DNA of 64,000 nt from Acidobacteriota bacterium (GTDB lineage: Bacteria > Acidobacteriota > Terriglobia > Terriglobales > Acidobacteriaceae): contig JAFDVR010000008.1 in the NCBI GenBank assembly GCA_018268855.1, positions 186,001 through 250,000 of the forward strand, read 5' to 3'. Every line of letters begins with the position of its first letter. Position 1 is the stretch's first letter. Of the stretch, positions 53,438 through 62,451 are shown one piece after another. The notes under the pieces were generated by a model. That model did no database searches. It was not told where the DNA came from and was given only the letters and a program-made list of their open reading frames with translations. The position numbers and the translations under genes were made by a program.

Positions 53438-54112
53438 CTAACGTTTTCCAAAGCGATAGAGCACGCCACCGGAGATGGAAATGAACTCGCGTGTTTCCGT
53501 GCCGAAGTGCTCAAAGATCATTTCAGGTGACAGACGCACAGCCCAGCGGGCTGAACGGTTCAGGTCGATCGATCCACCGACAACACCCATGGGCGCCGAA
53601 CCGTTGCGATACATGCCGGTCGTCACGAGAGGATCCAGGCCGTGAGTGCTGTGACTGAAGTTGCCGTTCGTCACCCCCGCCAGGGCGTGCAGTTGCAGCG
53701 CGGCATGTTTGTTATGGGCCAGCCTGTATTGCACACCACCCATACCGATGGTCTGCGAGACGAACGGCCGTGTCTGTATGTCATACACTTGCGCGCCGGG
53801 ATTCACAGGCGTGGTTCCGCCTGCCCAGCGGAAATCGCCCGCAACACCCCACTTCGGCGTGACGTACCAGGTGAACATGCCTTCACCGCCACCCATGTTG
53901 TAACGCTTGGGCAGGTTCTGGCCAGCCTGTCCGTTCATAAACAGAAGACCGCCGTAGATCTCAAACTTCTCGGTGTATGTAGCCACCGGCGGAGGCACGA
54001 AGACACCGTTCTTGACTGTCTGCGCGCCAGCGGTCAACGCAGAAGAAGCAACCAGCAGGAGCGCGGCCCCTACTATCCCGGCAAACGAGCGCCGGCCCAT
54101 CAGATTTCGCAT
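53438..54112 (-). CDS. Small outer membrane beta-barrel protein
   Basis: 224 residues from ATG at 54112 (TGGAG five bases upstream); a longer frame starts at 54142 without a site. Signal peptide SFAGIVGAALLLVASSALTAGAQ. Strands with alternating hydrophobic residues (KFEIYGGLLFMNGQ, MFTWYVTPKWGVAGDFRW, HAALQLHALAGVT, RWAVRLSPEMIFEHFG) and a C-terminal GGVLYRFGKR fit an 8-stranded OmpA/OmpX-like barrel. Function unknown, possibly structural or adhesive. Confidence 0.75.
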   Translation of the reverse strand: MRNLMGRRSFAGIVGAALLLVASSALTAGAQTVKNGVFVPPPVATYTEKFEIYGGLLFMNGQAGQNLPKRYNMGGGEGMFTWYVTPKWGVAGDFRWAGGTTPVNPGAQVYDIQTRPFVSQTIGMGGVQYRLAHNKHAALQLHALAGVTNGNFSHSTHGLDPLVTTGMYRNGSAPMGVVGGSIDLNRSARWAVRLSPEMIFEHFGTETREFISISGGVLYRFGKR

Positions 54113-54311
54113 GTCACTCCAAATATGGGGCAAAGCCACCATTTACCGGGCAATCGCCCACCATTGAGGATATACCGTTTGACGTACGCCGCGCGCGGGC
54201 GCATCCCAGAAGTCAAACAATTGTAAATAAGCAAATTTGTTTTTTTGCAGACTCGTTCACGAGCTTGTCCACTCCTAACTTGTTAACTCACTGTTGTAGA
54301 CTGGACTTCAC

Positions 54312-54388
54312 GCACCCGTAGCTCAGCTGGATAGAGCGGCAGCCTCCGAAGCTGTAGGTCAGAAGTTCGAATCTTCTCGGGTGCACCA
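54312..54388 (+). tRNA. tRNA-Arg (anticodon CCG)
   Basis: 77 nt. Acceptor stem GCACCCG pairs with CGGGTGC, D-stem GCTC/GAGC, anticodon stem GCAGC/GCTGT (last pair G-U) around loop CTCCGAA with anticodon CCG, T-arm AGAAG-TTCGAAT-CTTCT, discriminator A and encoded CCA. Reads the CGG codon. Confidence 0.97.
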
Positions 54389-54434
54389 GTCCTGCGCGGA
54401 TATGCTTCGCTTGGTTCGCCTGACGCCGTCGCAA

Positions 54435-54470
54435 AACGGAAAGCCCCGGTTTCACCGGGGCTTTTCCGTT
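54435..54470. terminator. Terminator between tRNA-Arg and TonB-dependent receptor
   Basis: AACGGAAAGCCCCGG, loop TTTCA, CCGGGGCTTTTCCGTT: 15 pairs with one extra T. The AAAGCCCCGG core is identical to that of the gyrB terminator. Serves the tRNA and possibly the convergent receptor gene. Confidence 0.85.
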
Positions 54471-54486
54471 GCTCTTCCGAGCAGGT

Positions 54487-57400
54487 TTAGAAGAACAGCT
54501 TCGCCACGAACTCCAACTGACGAGCGCCATACAGGAAATTGCTCGTGCTGGAGGGAGCACGAAAGGCCGATGCAGCAGAGTTTGCTGCAAACGGATAGAT
54601 GCATCCAGTGAAGGTCGATCCTGCCGGAACCGCAGTTGAGGTTGGGCAGTATTGGGCAACAGAGCCAGAAGCTGCCGCGCTCACGTAGCTGGAGTAGGTG
54701 CTGTTCACGTTGGTAATGATCTTATGATTCAGCACGTTGTAAGCCTGCACGTAGAAATCCATATAGATGGAATCATGGATAGGCAGCTTACGAGAAACAC
54801 GCATGTCCAGATTGTTATAACCCGGTGCGTAGATGCTATTGCGGCCAATATGCGGAGACCGCCCAGTAGTGGCAAAGCCAGAACTGGAACTGATCGCACC
54901 GCCATATATATTGCCGCCGGAGCCGCCGCTCACTGTGCCGCTCATGCCCCCAAAGATGGGCTGGCCACCTGATGCGGTATCCGTCGCAGTGAACATAAAT
55001 CCGTCAACCAGATTTTTCACTAGACGGTTCGACATGTAAATACGCGGCTGATACACAACACTGATGACCCCACGATTGCGGATATCATTGTCCGAATTTC
55101 CATAATCCTTGCGAGGATCATTCGGATCGAGCGGTGTATCGCCTCCATAGAAGGTACCGAAAGAACCGGCAACCTGACCGGTATCCGTAGCATGGGACCA
55201 TGTATAGCTTGCCAGTACGGAGAGGCCATTCTGGAAGGGCCTCTTCACACTGACAGCAAGAGAGTGGTACCAGGTATTCGCAACAGAGAACCCGGTGTTA
55301 TAGGAGGTAAGAGATGGAATTGCGCGATCTGAGGTGCGATAGTATGGCACGGTAATCTGCTTCAGCACTGTAGCACCTGCTGTATTGGCACTCAGCACGT
55401 TGAAACTGCGCAGGCCGGTCGGAGTACGCCCAATCAAATTGGCGTCGACGAAGATAGGTAAGCGCAGACCGCGTGTGCCAACATAGCCAACTCCAAGCGT
55501 CATCTTGCCTGGCATCTTCTGTTCGATACCTAATTCCGCTTCATGAGCGATCGGAGGGACAAAGTCCGGTGACAGGCCATGGAAGCTTTGCGAACCGAGC
55601 GATGTGCCGCCCGTGATTGCAGGAGCGGGAGCACCTGGTGGACGGCTCTGTCCGGATACATCCGGACCCGGCGGTGTAAACGGAAGATTGGGGAACTGGA
55701 TACCTACGGCTGCAGCCGAAGTTGCATTGCAGGAAGAACCGCAACCGCCGTAGTTGTAGTTCACCTGGACCACACCATTCTCTACACGCATGGCGTAGTA
55801 GGTGCTGCCCTGGTTCAAACCGGAGAAGAGACCATAACCACCACGGACCACAGTACCTTCATACGGCTGCCACGCAAATGCCACGCGCGGCTGAAATCGA
55901 TTGGTGTTTTTTATGGTGCTGCTGTAGAGAGTAGAAAGTGGGGGAAAATTGGTATTGTTCTTGATTGGAGCAGGAGTGAGCTGAAGGTCCCATCGAATGC
56001 CCACTGTCAGAGTGAAATGCGGTGTAATCTTCCAGTTATCTTCCGCAAATGCATCCCACATCTTGATCCAGAAATCATCCAGACCGGCCTTCGCAGAGGG
56101 ATTCAGAATATCCGTAGTCTGTACGAGACTGGTGAAACGATATCCGGCATAAGGATCCGTATTGCCGGCTACACCGTGAAATACGTCGGAAGCCCAGTTG
56201 CCGAAGTTGGTTGTGACGTCCTTGCCGTTATACGAATAAACACCGCCACCCTGAAAGAGATTGATCATCACTTCATGCACGATGTTGATATCCCCACCCA
56301 CCTTCAGGCTGTGACGGCCGCGCACGGTCGAGAACACATCCGTAAATTGGAAGCGGTGCTCGTCCGGCTCTGCAGTGCGCGGGAGAGCGTTTGGCATGCC
56401 ATAAGTGATTGCACCCATCGAAACGGAAGGTGCTGGCGCATTTGCACCTGCGGTCTCCAAGTCGCGGCCCCACTGCCAATGAATCTGGTTCACTGAGCGG
56501 TCGGAAAGCTGTGAAGTGAGGCCACCTACAAAGAAACGCTCATGATAGCTGGTTGGCCCATTGGTGCTGGGGGAACTGTTTGTGAAGGTCGCGGAATTGC
56601 TGTAGCCGTAGGTCGAATCGAAGTTGGCACCAAGGAAGTCGACAAACATGTCGTTTTTCGCGTTGATATGCCAATCGATGCGCGGAAAGAGAGTGTTCTG
56701 CTTTGCGAACCGGTTCGCAGCAGCGAAGGAGTTCGCCACAACGAAGTCCACCGCAGCCTGGCATTGTGCCTGCGTCAGATAGTAGACCAGAGGATCGCCA
56801 GCAGCTTTAGTCGAATTGTTATTTGGGCATTGCGTCGGCGAAACGACCGACGTATCAGTGATAGATCCTGTAGGAGTGGCCGAGATCGTATTCGTGTTGT
56901 AGTACAGCGCCTTACCGACCTTGCGGAAGCCGTCAAAGGTAAAGAAATAGAAAAGACGATCCTTGATAATCGGTCCGCCGATGGAGCCGCCGAACTGGTG
57001 CTGCTGATGAGTCGGCTGGGTAAGCAGGAACTGCTTTGCCGCTGCATTGGTGGTATTGTGCAGAGCGGTATACTTCGTCTGCGGATCGAGCGCGTTCAGT
57101 GTGGGATAACGCAGGTAATAGAAGAGATCGCCATGGATATTGTTTGTACCCGATTTGGTGATGGCGTTCACCTGTCCGCCAACAGCCTGGCCAAACTCAA
57201 CAGAGTAGTTTGAAGTTTCGGCCTGGAATTCTTTGATCGCATCCAGCGGGTAGACATAAGGCGCACCTGAAGCGCGGCCGCGCGCCTCAGAGAACAGCAT
57301 CTGGTTATTGTTCGCGCCGTCTACATAGTTCTGGTTGTAGAGACCGGAGATGCCACGGAAGCTCAATAGACCGCTGCCGCCATCCGGAACCACGTTCGGT

Positions 57401-57900
57401 GTTAGCAGTACAAAAGCGCTAAAATTACGCGTATTTACTGGCAGGTTGCTGACCAATTCCTGGCCTACAGTGTGCGAAACTTCAGTCTTGTCTGGATCAA
57501 GCAGCGGCACTTCACTGGTGACTTCGATCGTGGTGTTCACGGAACCAGCCTGCAAAGCCGCGTCTACAGTCAATACCTGGCCTACAGTGAGGGGCAGGTT
57601 CTTGCGATCGAACTTACCGAAATTCGCCCCGCTGATCACCACCTCATACTGGCCGGGCTGGAGGAAAGGCGCGTTGTAATCACCCGCGCCATTGGTCGTC
57701 ACCGAACGCTTTACGCCCGTACCCATGTTGATAATGTCCACGGTCGCGCCCGGAACAGCCGCTCCGGTGGAATCAGAGACATGACCAACGATATTGCCAA
57801 CGCCCGCCGTCTGCGCCATGGCAGACGGGCTATAAAGTGTTGCGCCGGCCACTACTCCAGCCGTAAGCACACTGCTCAAAAACAGAGATCTAAAACTCAT
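54487..57900 (-). CDS. TonB-dependent receptor, Oar-like, with carboxypeptidase-regulatory domain
   Basis: 1137 residues. Signal peptide (LFLSSVLTAGVVAGATLYSPSAMAQ), then a carboxypeptidase-regulatory-like domain (GHVSDSTGAAVPGATVDIINMGTG to GKFDRKNLPLTVGQ, about 35-115), a plug domain (EVPLLDPDKTEVSHTVGQELVSNLPVNTRNFSAFV) and a long beta-barrel ending in LEFVAKLFF with terminal Phe. This architecture is greatly expanded in Acidobacteria and is thought to import glycans or peptides. No SusD-like partner is present. AGGAG is ten bases before the ATG. Confidence 0.93.
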   Translation of the reverse strand: MSFRSLFLSSVLTAGVVAGATLYSPSAMAQTAGVGNIVGHVSDSTGAAVPGATVDIINMGTGVKRSVTTNGAGDYNAPFLQPGQYEVVISGANFGKFDRKNLPLTVGQVLTVDAALQAGSVNTTIEVTSEVPLLDPDKTEVSHTVGQELVSNLPVNTRNFSAFVLLTPNVVPDGGSGLLSFRGISGLYNQNYVDGANNNQMLFSEARGRASGAPYVYPLDAIKEFQAETSNYSVEFGQAVGGQVNAITKSGTNNIHGDLFYYLRYPTLNALDPQTKYTALHNTTNAAAKQFLLTQPTHQQHQFGGSIGGPIIKDRLFYFFTFDGFRKVGKALYYNTNTISATPTGSITDTSVVSPTQCPNNNSTKAAGDPLVYYLTQAQCQAAVDFVVANSFAAANRFAKQNTLFPRIDWHINAKNDMFVDFLGANFDSTYGYSNSATFTNSSPSTNGPTSYHERFFVGGLTSQLSDRSVNQIHWQWGRDLETAGANAPAPSVSMGAITYGMPNALPRTAEPDEHRFQFTDVFSTVRGRHSLKVGGDINIVHEVMINLFQGGGVYSYNGKDVTTNFGNWASDVFHGVAGNTDPYAGYRFTSLVQTTDILNPSAKAGLDDFWIKMWDAFAEDNWKITPHFTLTVGIRWDLQLTPAPIKNNTNFPPLSTLYSSTIKNTNRFQPRVAFAWQPYEGTVVRGGYGLFSGLNQGSTYYAMRVENGVVQVNYNYGGCGSSCNATSAAAVGIQFPNLPFTPPGPDVSGQSRPPGAPAPAITGGTSLGSQSFHGLSPDFVPPIAHEAELGIEQKMPGKMTLGVGYVGTRGLRLPIFVDANLIGRTPTGLRSFNVLSANTAGATVLKQITVPYYRTSDRAIPSLTSYNTGFSVANTWYHSLAVSVKRPFQNGLSVLASYTWSHATDTGQVAGSFGTFYGGDTPLDPNDPRKDYGNSDNDIRNRGVISVVYQPRIYMSNRLVKNLVDGFMFTATDTASGGQPIFGGMSGTVSGGSGGNIYGGAISSSSGFATTGRSPHIGRNSIYAPGYNNLDMRVSRKLPIHDSIYMDFYVQAYNVLNHKIITNVNSTYSSYVSAAASGSVAQYCPTSTAVPAGSTFTGCIYPFAANSAASAFRAPSSTSNFLYGARQLEFVAKLFF

Positions 57901-58133
57901 AATGCGCGTCGCTCCTGAAAAGTACGCTGTTAGGCCCGCAAAAATGGGCGGGGATACAGAACGTGAAAGAAGTCTCCGGCTTCGTTTTCGGGCCGGGTTT
58001 AGATGTCCTCGGCCCGCGTGGAGTGTTCAATGTGGGCCCGGACTGATTTTTAGTCGTTGCTTTAAGGGTGCGGCACGGGAGAAGAAGTGTCAAGAAAAGT
58101 ACATAGAAAATGCACAAAAACAATGCGATTTAA

Positions 58134-58168
58134 GAGGAAAAAGCGGACATTGCGTCCGCTTTTTCCTC
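58134..58168. terminator. Bidirectional terminator upstream of the receptor and downstream of ABC-F
   Basis: Perfect 15-bp stem GAGGAAAAAGCGGAC / GTCCGCTTTTTCCTC with loop ATTGC, starting 16 nt after the ABC-F stop on the minus strand. Confidence 0.9.
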
Positions 58169-58183
58169 CAAATTTGCAGGATT

Positions 58184-59803
58184 TTACTTAGTCATCGCTA
58201 ACTGTTGCTGGTACTCCGCGTAGGGGCCTTTGTGGTCAGTGACCTGCCCGTCTTCGAAGTGCCAGACACGGGTGCCGACCTCGTCGATCAGGTCTTCGTC
58301 GTGCGTGACCAGCAGGACGGTGCCCTCATACCGCTGTAGCGCCTGGTTGAGCGCGTTGATACTTTCCAGGTCAAGGTGGTTCGTCGGCTCGTCGAGGACA
58401 AGGATGTTCGGCTTCTCCAGCATGAGGCGGCAGAAGAGCAGGCGCGCGGCCTCTCCGCCGGAGAGAGCGTCGGTCTTCTTGAGACCCTCTTCACCGCGGA
58501 AGAGCATCTGGCCGAGGATGCCGCGAATCTCTTCCGTCGTCTTCTTCGGGTCGAAGGAGTGGAGCCACTCGCTGACGGTGGTTCCCTTCTGGATGCCGCC
58601 GGTATGGTCCTGCGCAAAGTAGCCGATCTGCGCTTCGTGGCCCCACTTAACCACACCGCCGGTGCGCTCGAAGTCTTTTTCGAGGCCATAGCTGGCCATG
58701 TCGGGCATGCCTTGGAGGAGGCACTTGAGCATGGTCGTCTTACCGGTGCCGTTGCGGCCAATGAGGACGACCTTATCGCCACGCATCAGGGCACTGGTGA
58801 AGGGCTTGAAGACCTGCACGCCGTCATAACTGTGCGTGACATGCTCCACCTCAAGCACGTGCTTGCCTGATGGCCGGTTCATCTCAAAACGGATATAAGG
58901 ACGCGCGATGTTGGAGCGAGCAAGCTCTGTGGTGGCGAGACGCTCCACTTCCTTCTTACGCGAGTTCACCTGGCTGGAACGTGTACCAGCGCTGAAGCGG
59001 GCGATGAACTCGTTGAGCTGAGCGATCTTCTTCTCGCGCTCTTCGTTCTGCGACTCGATGCGGGTGCGGACGCTGGTCTTCTGGAGCACCATGTCGTCGT
59101 AGCCGCCGCTGTAGGTAATGATGGTCTGGTAATCGATGTCCGCAATATGCGTGCAGACCGCGTTGAGGAAGTGGCGGTCGTGAGAGATCGTGATGAGCGT
59201 ACCGCGATACTTCAGCAGGAACTCGACCAGCCAGTGAATGGAGTCGAGATCGAGCGAGTTGGTAGGCTCGTCGAGCAGCAGCGCATCCGGATCGCCGAAG
59301 AGCGCCTGTGCCAGCAGAACACGCACCTTCTGTCCGCCTTGCAGTTCACTCATCTTGCGCTCGTGCAACTCATCAGGAATATCGAGGCCCTGTAGCAGAA
59401 TGGCCGCATCGCTCTCAGCTTCGTAACCGTTCTCTTCGCCAACGATGCCTTCGAGTTCGCCGAGACGGATGCCGTCTTCGTCACTCAGTTCAGCTTTGTT
59501 GTAGAGGTTCTCGCGCTCTTCCAGCGCGGCCCAGAGAGGCTTGTTGCCCATGATGACGGTATCGATCACGCGATACGCATCGAAGGCATACTGGTCCTGG
59601 CTGAGAACGCCCATCTTACGCGGGCGCACGACACTTCCCTTCTGCGCATCGTGCTCGCCGGTGAGCACCTTCATAAAAGTAGATTTCCCAGCTCCGTTAG
59701 GGCCGGTGAGGCCGTAGCGCCGGCCTGCAATAAATGTCGTGCTCACGTCCTCAAAAAGAACCTTGGAGCCATACCGCATGGAAACATTGGAAACAGAAAT
59801 CAT
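58184..59803 (-). CDS. ABC-F family ATPase (YbiT-like)
   Basis: 539 residues, two ABC domains: Walker A GPNGAGKS (34-41) and GRNGTGKT, signatures LQGGQKVR and LSGGEAAR, Walker B ALLLDEPTNSLDL and ILVLDEPTNHLDL. The linker holds the ARFSAGTRSSQVNSRKKEVERL segment, typical of YbiT. The LQGGQ signature in the first domain and the NSLDL variant are also seen in that group. No C-terminal coiled coil, unlike the ABC-F protein at 26.2 kb. Acts on translating ribosomes; exact role in stress unknown. GAGAG precedes the start. Confidence 0.93.
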   Translation of the reverse strand: MISVSNVSMRYGSKVLFEDVSTTFIAGRRYGLTGPNGAGKSTFMKVLTGEHDAQKGSVVRPRKMGVLSQDQYAFDAYRVIDTVIMGNKPLWAALEERENLYNKAELSDEDGIRLGELEGIVGEENGYEAESDAAILLQGLDIPDELHERKMSELQGGQKVRVLLAQALFGDPDALLLDEPTNSLDLDSIHWLVEFLLKYRGTLITISHDRHFLNAVCTHIADIDYQTIITYSGGYDDMVLQKTSVRTRIESQNEEREKKIAQLNEFIARFSAGTRSSQVNSRKKEVERLATTELARSNIARPYIRFEMNRPSGKHVLEVEHVTHSYDGVQVFKPFTSALMRGDKVVLIGRNGTGKTTMLKCLLQGMPDMASYGLEKDFERTGGVVKWGHEAQIGYFAQDHTGGIQKGTTVSEWLHSFDPKKTTEEIRGILGQMLFRGEEGLKKTDALSGGEAARLLFCRLMLEKPNILVLDEPTNHLDLESINALNQALQRYEGTVLLVTHDEDLIDEVGTRVWHFEDGQVTDHKGPYAEYQQQLAMTK

Positions 59804-59869
59804 GTTCTCTCAATCCTAAATAGTTACTGAGGCCGTTCATCCTGCAAAGAGAACGCGTAAAACCTGAGA

Positions 59870-59917
59870 CGCACGAGCGCACAAAGGCTCATTTGGCAAT
59901 CTTTGCGCGCTCGTGCG
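59870..59917 (-). terminator. Hairpin after the RhlE-like helicase gene
   Basis: CGCACGAGCGC-A-CAAAG and CTTTG-C-GCGCTCGTGCG pair (16 bp with one mismatch), starting 6 nt after the helicase stop on the minus strand. No clean T-tract directly follows, so it could be a stability element. Confidence 0.6.
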
Positions 59918-59922
59918 AGAAA

Positions 59923-61359
59923 CTAGCGGCGGCGGCGTCCGCCGTTGCCACCACTGGGACGTCCACCACCTGAACGATTGCCACCGTTGCCACTTCCACC
60001 GGAGCGACGACGTCCACCACCTCCGCCCTGCGGACGGCGATACGGAGTTTCCGTCGGCTCAATGCCAGTACCTGCCGGATTTGTCTTCCATGCACGCACT
60101 TCAAGCTGCATCAGATCGTTCACCTGTGCAACATCGACAGGCTTATTGCGTTCTTCCTTGGCAAGCGATGGGTCTGCTTCGCTCCACAAGAAGTTCATCT
60201 TGATCTCGCGCTCCAGCTTGCGGGCATCGGAGATCTCCTGCGGCATGACGAACGTTGTTGCAACGCCGGTTGCGCCTGCGCGTCCCGTGCGGCCAATGCG
60301 ATGCACAAAGTCATCCGAGCCATTGGGCAGATCGTAGTTCACAACGTGCGCAATGTGGGAGATGTCGATGCCGCGCGCGGCAACGTCCGTCGCCACCATC
60401 ACGCGGCTCTTGCCTGTTGCGAAGGTCTTGAGCGCCGACGTGCGTTGCGACTGCGAACGATCACCGTGAATCACACTGGTGGCGTGACCAAGCTTTTCCA
60501 ACTTGCGGCCCAGACGCTCCGCGCCGTGCTTTGTGCGCGAGAAGACGAGATAGGTGCCGCTCTCGTCCTTTAGCATCTTGTCGAGTTGTGAGAGCTTCTG
60601 GTCCTGCATTACCTTCACGGCGCGCAGTTCTACGCGCTCGTTCGGCTTGCTGGTGGTGCCGATCTTTACCCGCACGGGATTGTAGACGTAGTCCTTCACC
60701 ACTTCGGCGATGCTGGCATCGAGCGTGGCCGAGTAGCACATGGTCTGGCGGTCCTTCGGGATGGCACCTACGATGCGGCGAATGGCGGGAAGGAAGCCCA
60801 TATCCAACATGCGATCGACTTCGTCGAGCACGAGCATTTCGACGTGGCTCAGGTTGATCTCGCGCCGTTTGAGGTAATCCTCAAGACGGCCGGGCGTTGC
60901 GACGACGAGACGCGGTCCGCGACGGAGCGCGTCAAGCTGCGCGCCTTCGCTCATCCCACCGCAGACGAGCACGGAATCCTGTTTCGCGCTGGGCACAATC
61001 TTGGCGTAGTTCTCAAGCACCTGCATCGCGAGTTCGCGCGTGGGCAGCAGCACGAGCGAACGAATAGGAGCGCGCTTGCCTTCCACGCGAGGCGCGGGGG
61101 TCTGCTCCATGATCTCAATCATGGGCACGAGGAAGCTCAGGGTTTTGCCGGTGCCGGTAGCTGCGGTGGCCAGAACGTCGTGGCCATCGAGCGCGGGTGG
61201 AATAGCTTCCGCCTGCACCGGTGTGGGACTGATGAACTTGGCCGCGGCGAGGCGCTGCTTGAGGCTGTTGGAGATATCAAAATCGTTGAAGTGGACCTGC
61301 TTTTTTGCAGGCGTGGTCGCGTCCTTTGCGGGCGCGTTTTCGATCAATGTATTGTTCAA
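59923..61359 (-). CDS. rhlE: DEAD-box RNA helicase, RhlE-like, with glycine/arginine-rich tail
   Basis: 478 residues from TTG at 61359 (GAGAAGA upstream). Q-motif region FISPTPVQAEAIP, motif I ATGTGKT (67-73), PTREL, TPGR, motif II DEVD (179-182) in place of the usual DEAD, motif III SAT (210-212), ATDVAARGID and HRIGRTGRAG. The last 40 residues are almost only Gly, Arg and Ser, typical of an RNA-binding tail. RhlE proteins remodel structured RNA in ribosome assembly and cold adaptation. The A-to-V change in motif II leaves the catalytic Asp-Glu intact. A 303-bp gene-free leader lies upstream. Confidence 0.92.
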   Translation of the reverse strand: MNNTLIENAPAKDATTPAKKQVHFNDFDISNSLKQRLAAAKFISPTPVQAEAIPPALDGHDVLATAATGTGKTLSFLVPMIEIMEQTPAPRVEGKRAPIRSLVLLPTRELAMQVLENYAKIVPSAKQDSVLVCGGMSEGAQLDALRRGPRLVVATPGRLEDYLKRREINLSHVEMLVLDEVDRMLDMGFLPAIRRIVGAIPKDRQTMCYSATLDASIAEVVKDYVYNPVRVKIGTTSKPNERVELRAVKVMQDQKLSQLDKMLKDESGTYLVFSRTKHGAERLGRKLEKLGHATSVIHGDRSQSQRTSALKTFATGKSRVMVATDVAARGIDISHIAHVVNYDLPNGSDDFVHRIGRTGRAGATGVATTFVMPQEISDARKLEREIKMNFLWSEADPSLAKEERNKPVDVAQVNDLMQLEVRAWKTNPAGTGIEPTETPYRRPQGGGGGRRRSGGSGNGGNRSGGGRPSGGNGGRRRR

Positions 61360-61662
61360 AATCTTCTCAGTCTTTTATATGTAGTACGCGGCAGCGTCTC
61401 AGTACATGTGTGCGAGTGTCTGCCTGCCAGCTTTACGTAAGCAAAGGTTTGCAGCGTGTGTTGCGGGCCGCTGGCTTTGGCACGCACACCATGGACTGTC
61501 TTGTTTCAGCACGCTTGTCAGGGGTGCTGCTGCACGGCGAGGTCCGTATCTCGCGGACCAATCAAGCCAGAGCTAACAGCTACTAAGAGGTATCGCAGTC
61601 TCTGGCTCACCCCAATCCACATCGGGTGTTCCCGCGATCTCCGGCGCAAGGTGCACGCCTGT
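61360..61662. other. Gene-free divergent region between rhlE and tauE-like genes
   Basis: About 300 bases holding both promoters. Open frames here have cysteine-rich, non-protein-like composition. Short inverted motifs are present (for example GGTCCG ... CGGACC at 61540-61561), but no known RNA or clear promoter is recognised. The length upstream of a helicase gene would allow a long 5' leader as seen in cold-shock genes (inference). Confidence 0.4.
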
Positions 61663-62451
61663 ATGTATCTTACCATTCTTTTGGCGATTATCGCTCGCGA
61701 TAGGCTGGCTCTCGTGCATCCTGCAACTGTATGCGTGCTGCTCGTCGTCTTTGTGGCGACGCTGATTCGTTCCACCTTTGGCTTTGGCGAAGCGCTCATC
61801 GCCGTGCCTTTGCTGGCGCTGTTTATGCCGGTGAATCAGGCCGCCCCGCTAGCAGTGTTGCTCTCCATCACCATTGCGGCGGTGGTTGTAGTGCAGGACT
61901 GGCGCAAGATCCATCTACGCAGCGCAGGATGGCTGCTGGCTGCGACGCTTGTGTCCACGCCGCTCGGCGTTCTGGTGGTGACGCGCTGCAACCCTGTTTC
62001 TGTGAAGGCTCTATTGGGTGTGCTGATCGGGGGCTTTTCTGCATATCTGCTTGCGGGCAAGAAGCCACTGGTGCTGCATGAAGACAGCCGCGGATGGATG
62101 CTTGGCTGCGGTCTACTCGCCGGTGTTCTGGGCGGAGCGTATGGGATGAACGGACCGCCTCTGGTCATCTACGGCGCGATGCGACGATGGACACCGCAGC
62201 ACTTTCGCGCAACGTTGCAGGGATACTTTCTGCCTGCGAGCATGATGGCGATGGCCGGCTACTGGATCGCCGGACTATGGGTACCTGCTGTGACACACGA
62301 CTATGTCATTGCCCTGCCCGCAATGGTGCCCGCGATCTTTCTTGGACGCGCGATCAATCATCGTCTGTGCGGCGATGCGTTTTTGAAGTACGTCTACATT
62401 GGTTTGCTCGCTGTGGGTGTGGCGCTTCTGTTACAAGCTTTGCATCGTTAG
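61663..62451 (+). CDS. TauE/SafE-family permease
   Basis: 262 residues from ATG at 61663; a longer frame from 61456 has an implausible cysteine-rich N-terminus. About eight hydrophobic helices with the family motif FGFGEALIAVPLLALFMP in the first half and the repeated GMNGPPLVIYGAM in the second, reflecting the internal duplication. Members export or import organosulfur compounds such as sulfite or sulfoacetate; some act on other anions. Given two sulfatases in the region a sulfur role is tempting but unproven. Its TAG overlaps the stop of the convergent glycosidase gene by two bases. Confidence 0.85.
   Translation: MYLTILLAIIARDRLALVHPATVCVLLVVFVATLIRSTFGFGEALIAVPLLALFMPVNQAAPLAVLLSITIAAVVVVQDWRKIHLRSAGWLLAATLVSTPLGVLVVTRCNPVSVKALLGVLIGGFSAYLLAGKKPLVLHEDSRGWMLGCGLLAGVLGGAYGMNGPPLVIYGAMRRWTPQHFRATLQGYFLPASMMAMAGYWIAGLWVPAVTHDYVIALPAMVPAIFLGRAINHRLCGDAFLKYVYIGLLAVGVALLLQALHR

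Noticed and set aside
58060..58093. TTGACA upstream of the TonB-dependent receptor as a -35 box
   Set aside because: A perfect hexamer is there on the minus strand (58093-58088), but no acceptable -10 sequence lies 16-18 bp downstream.
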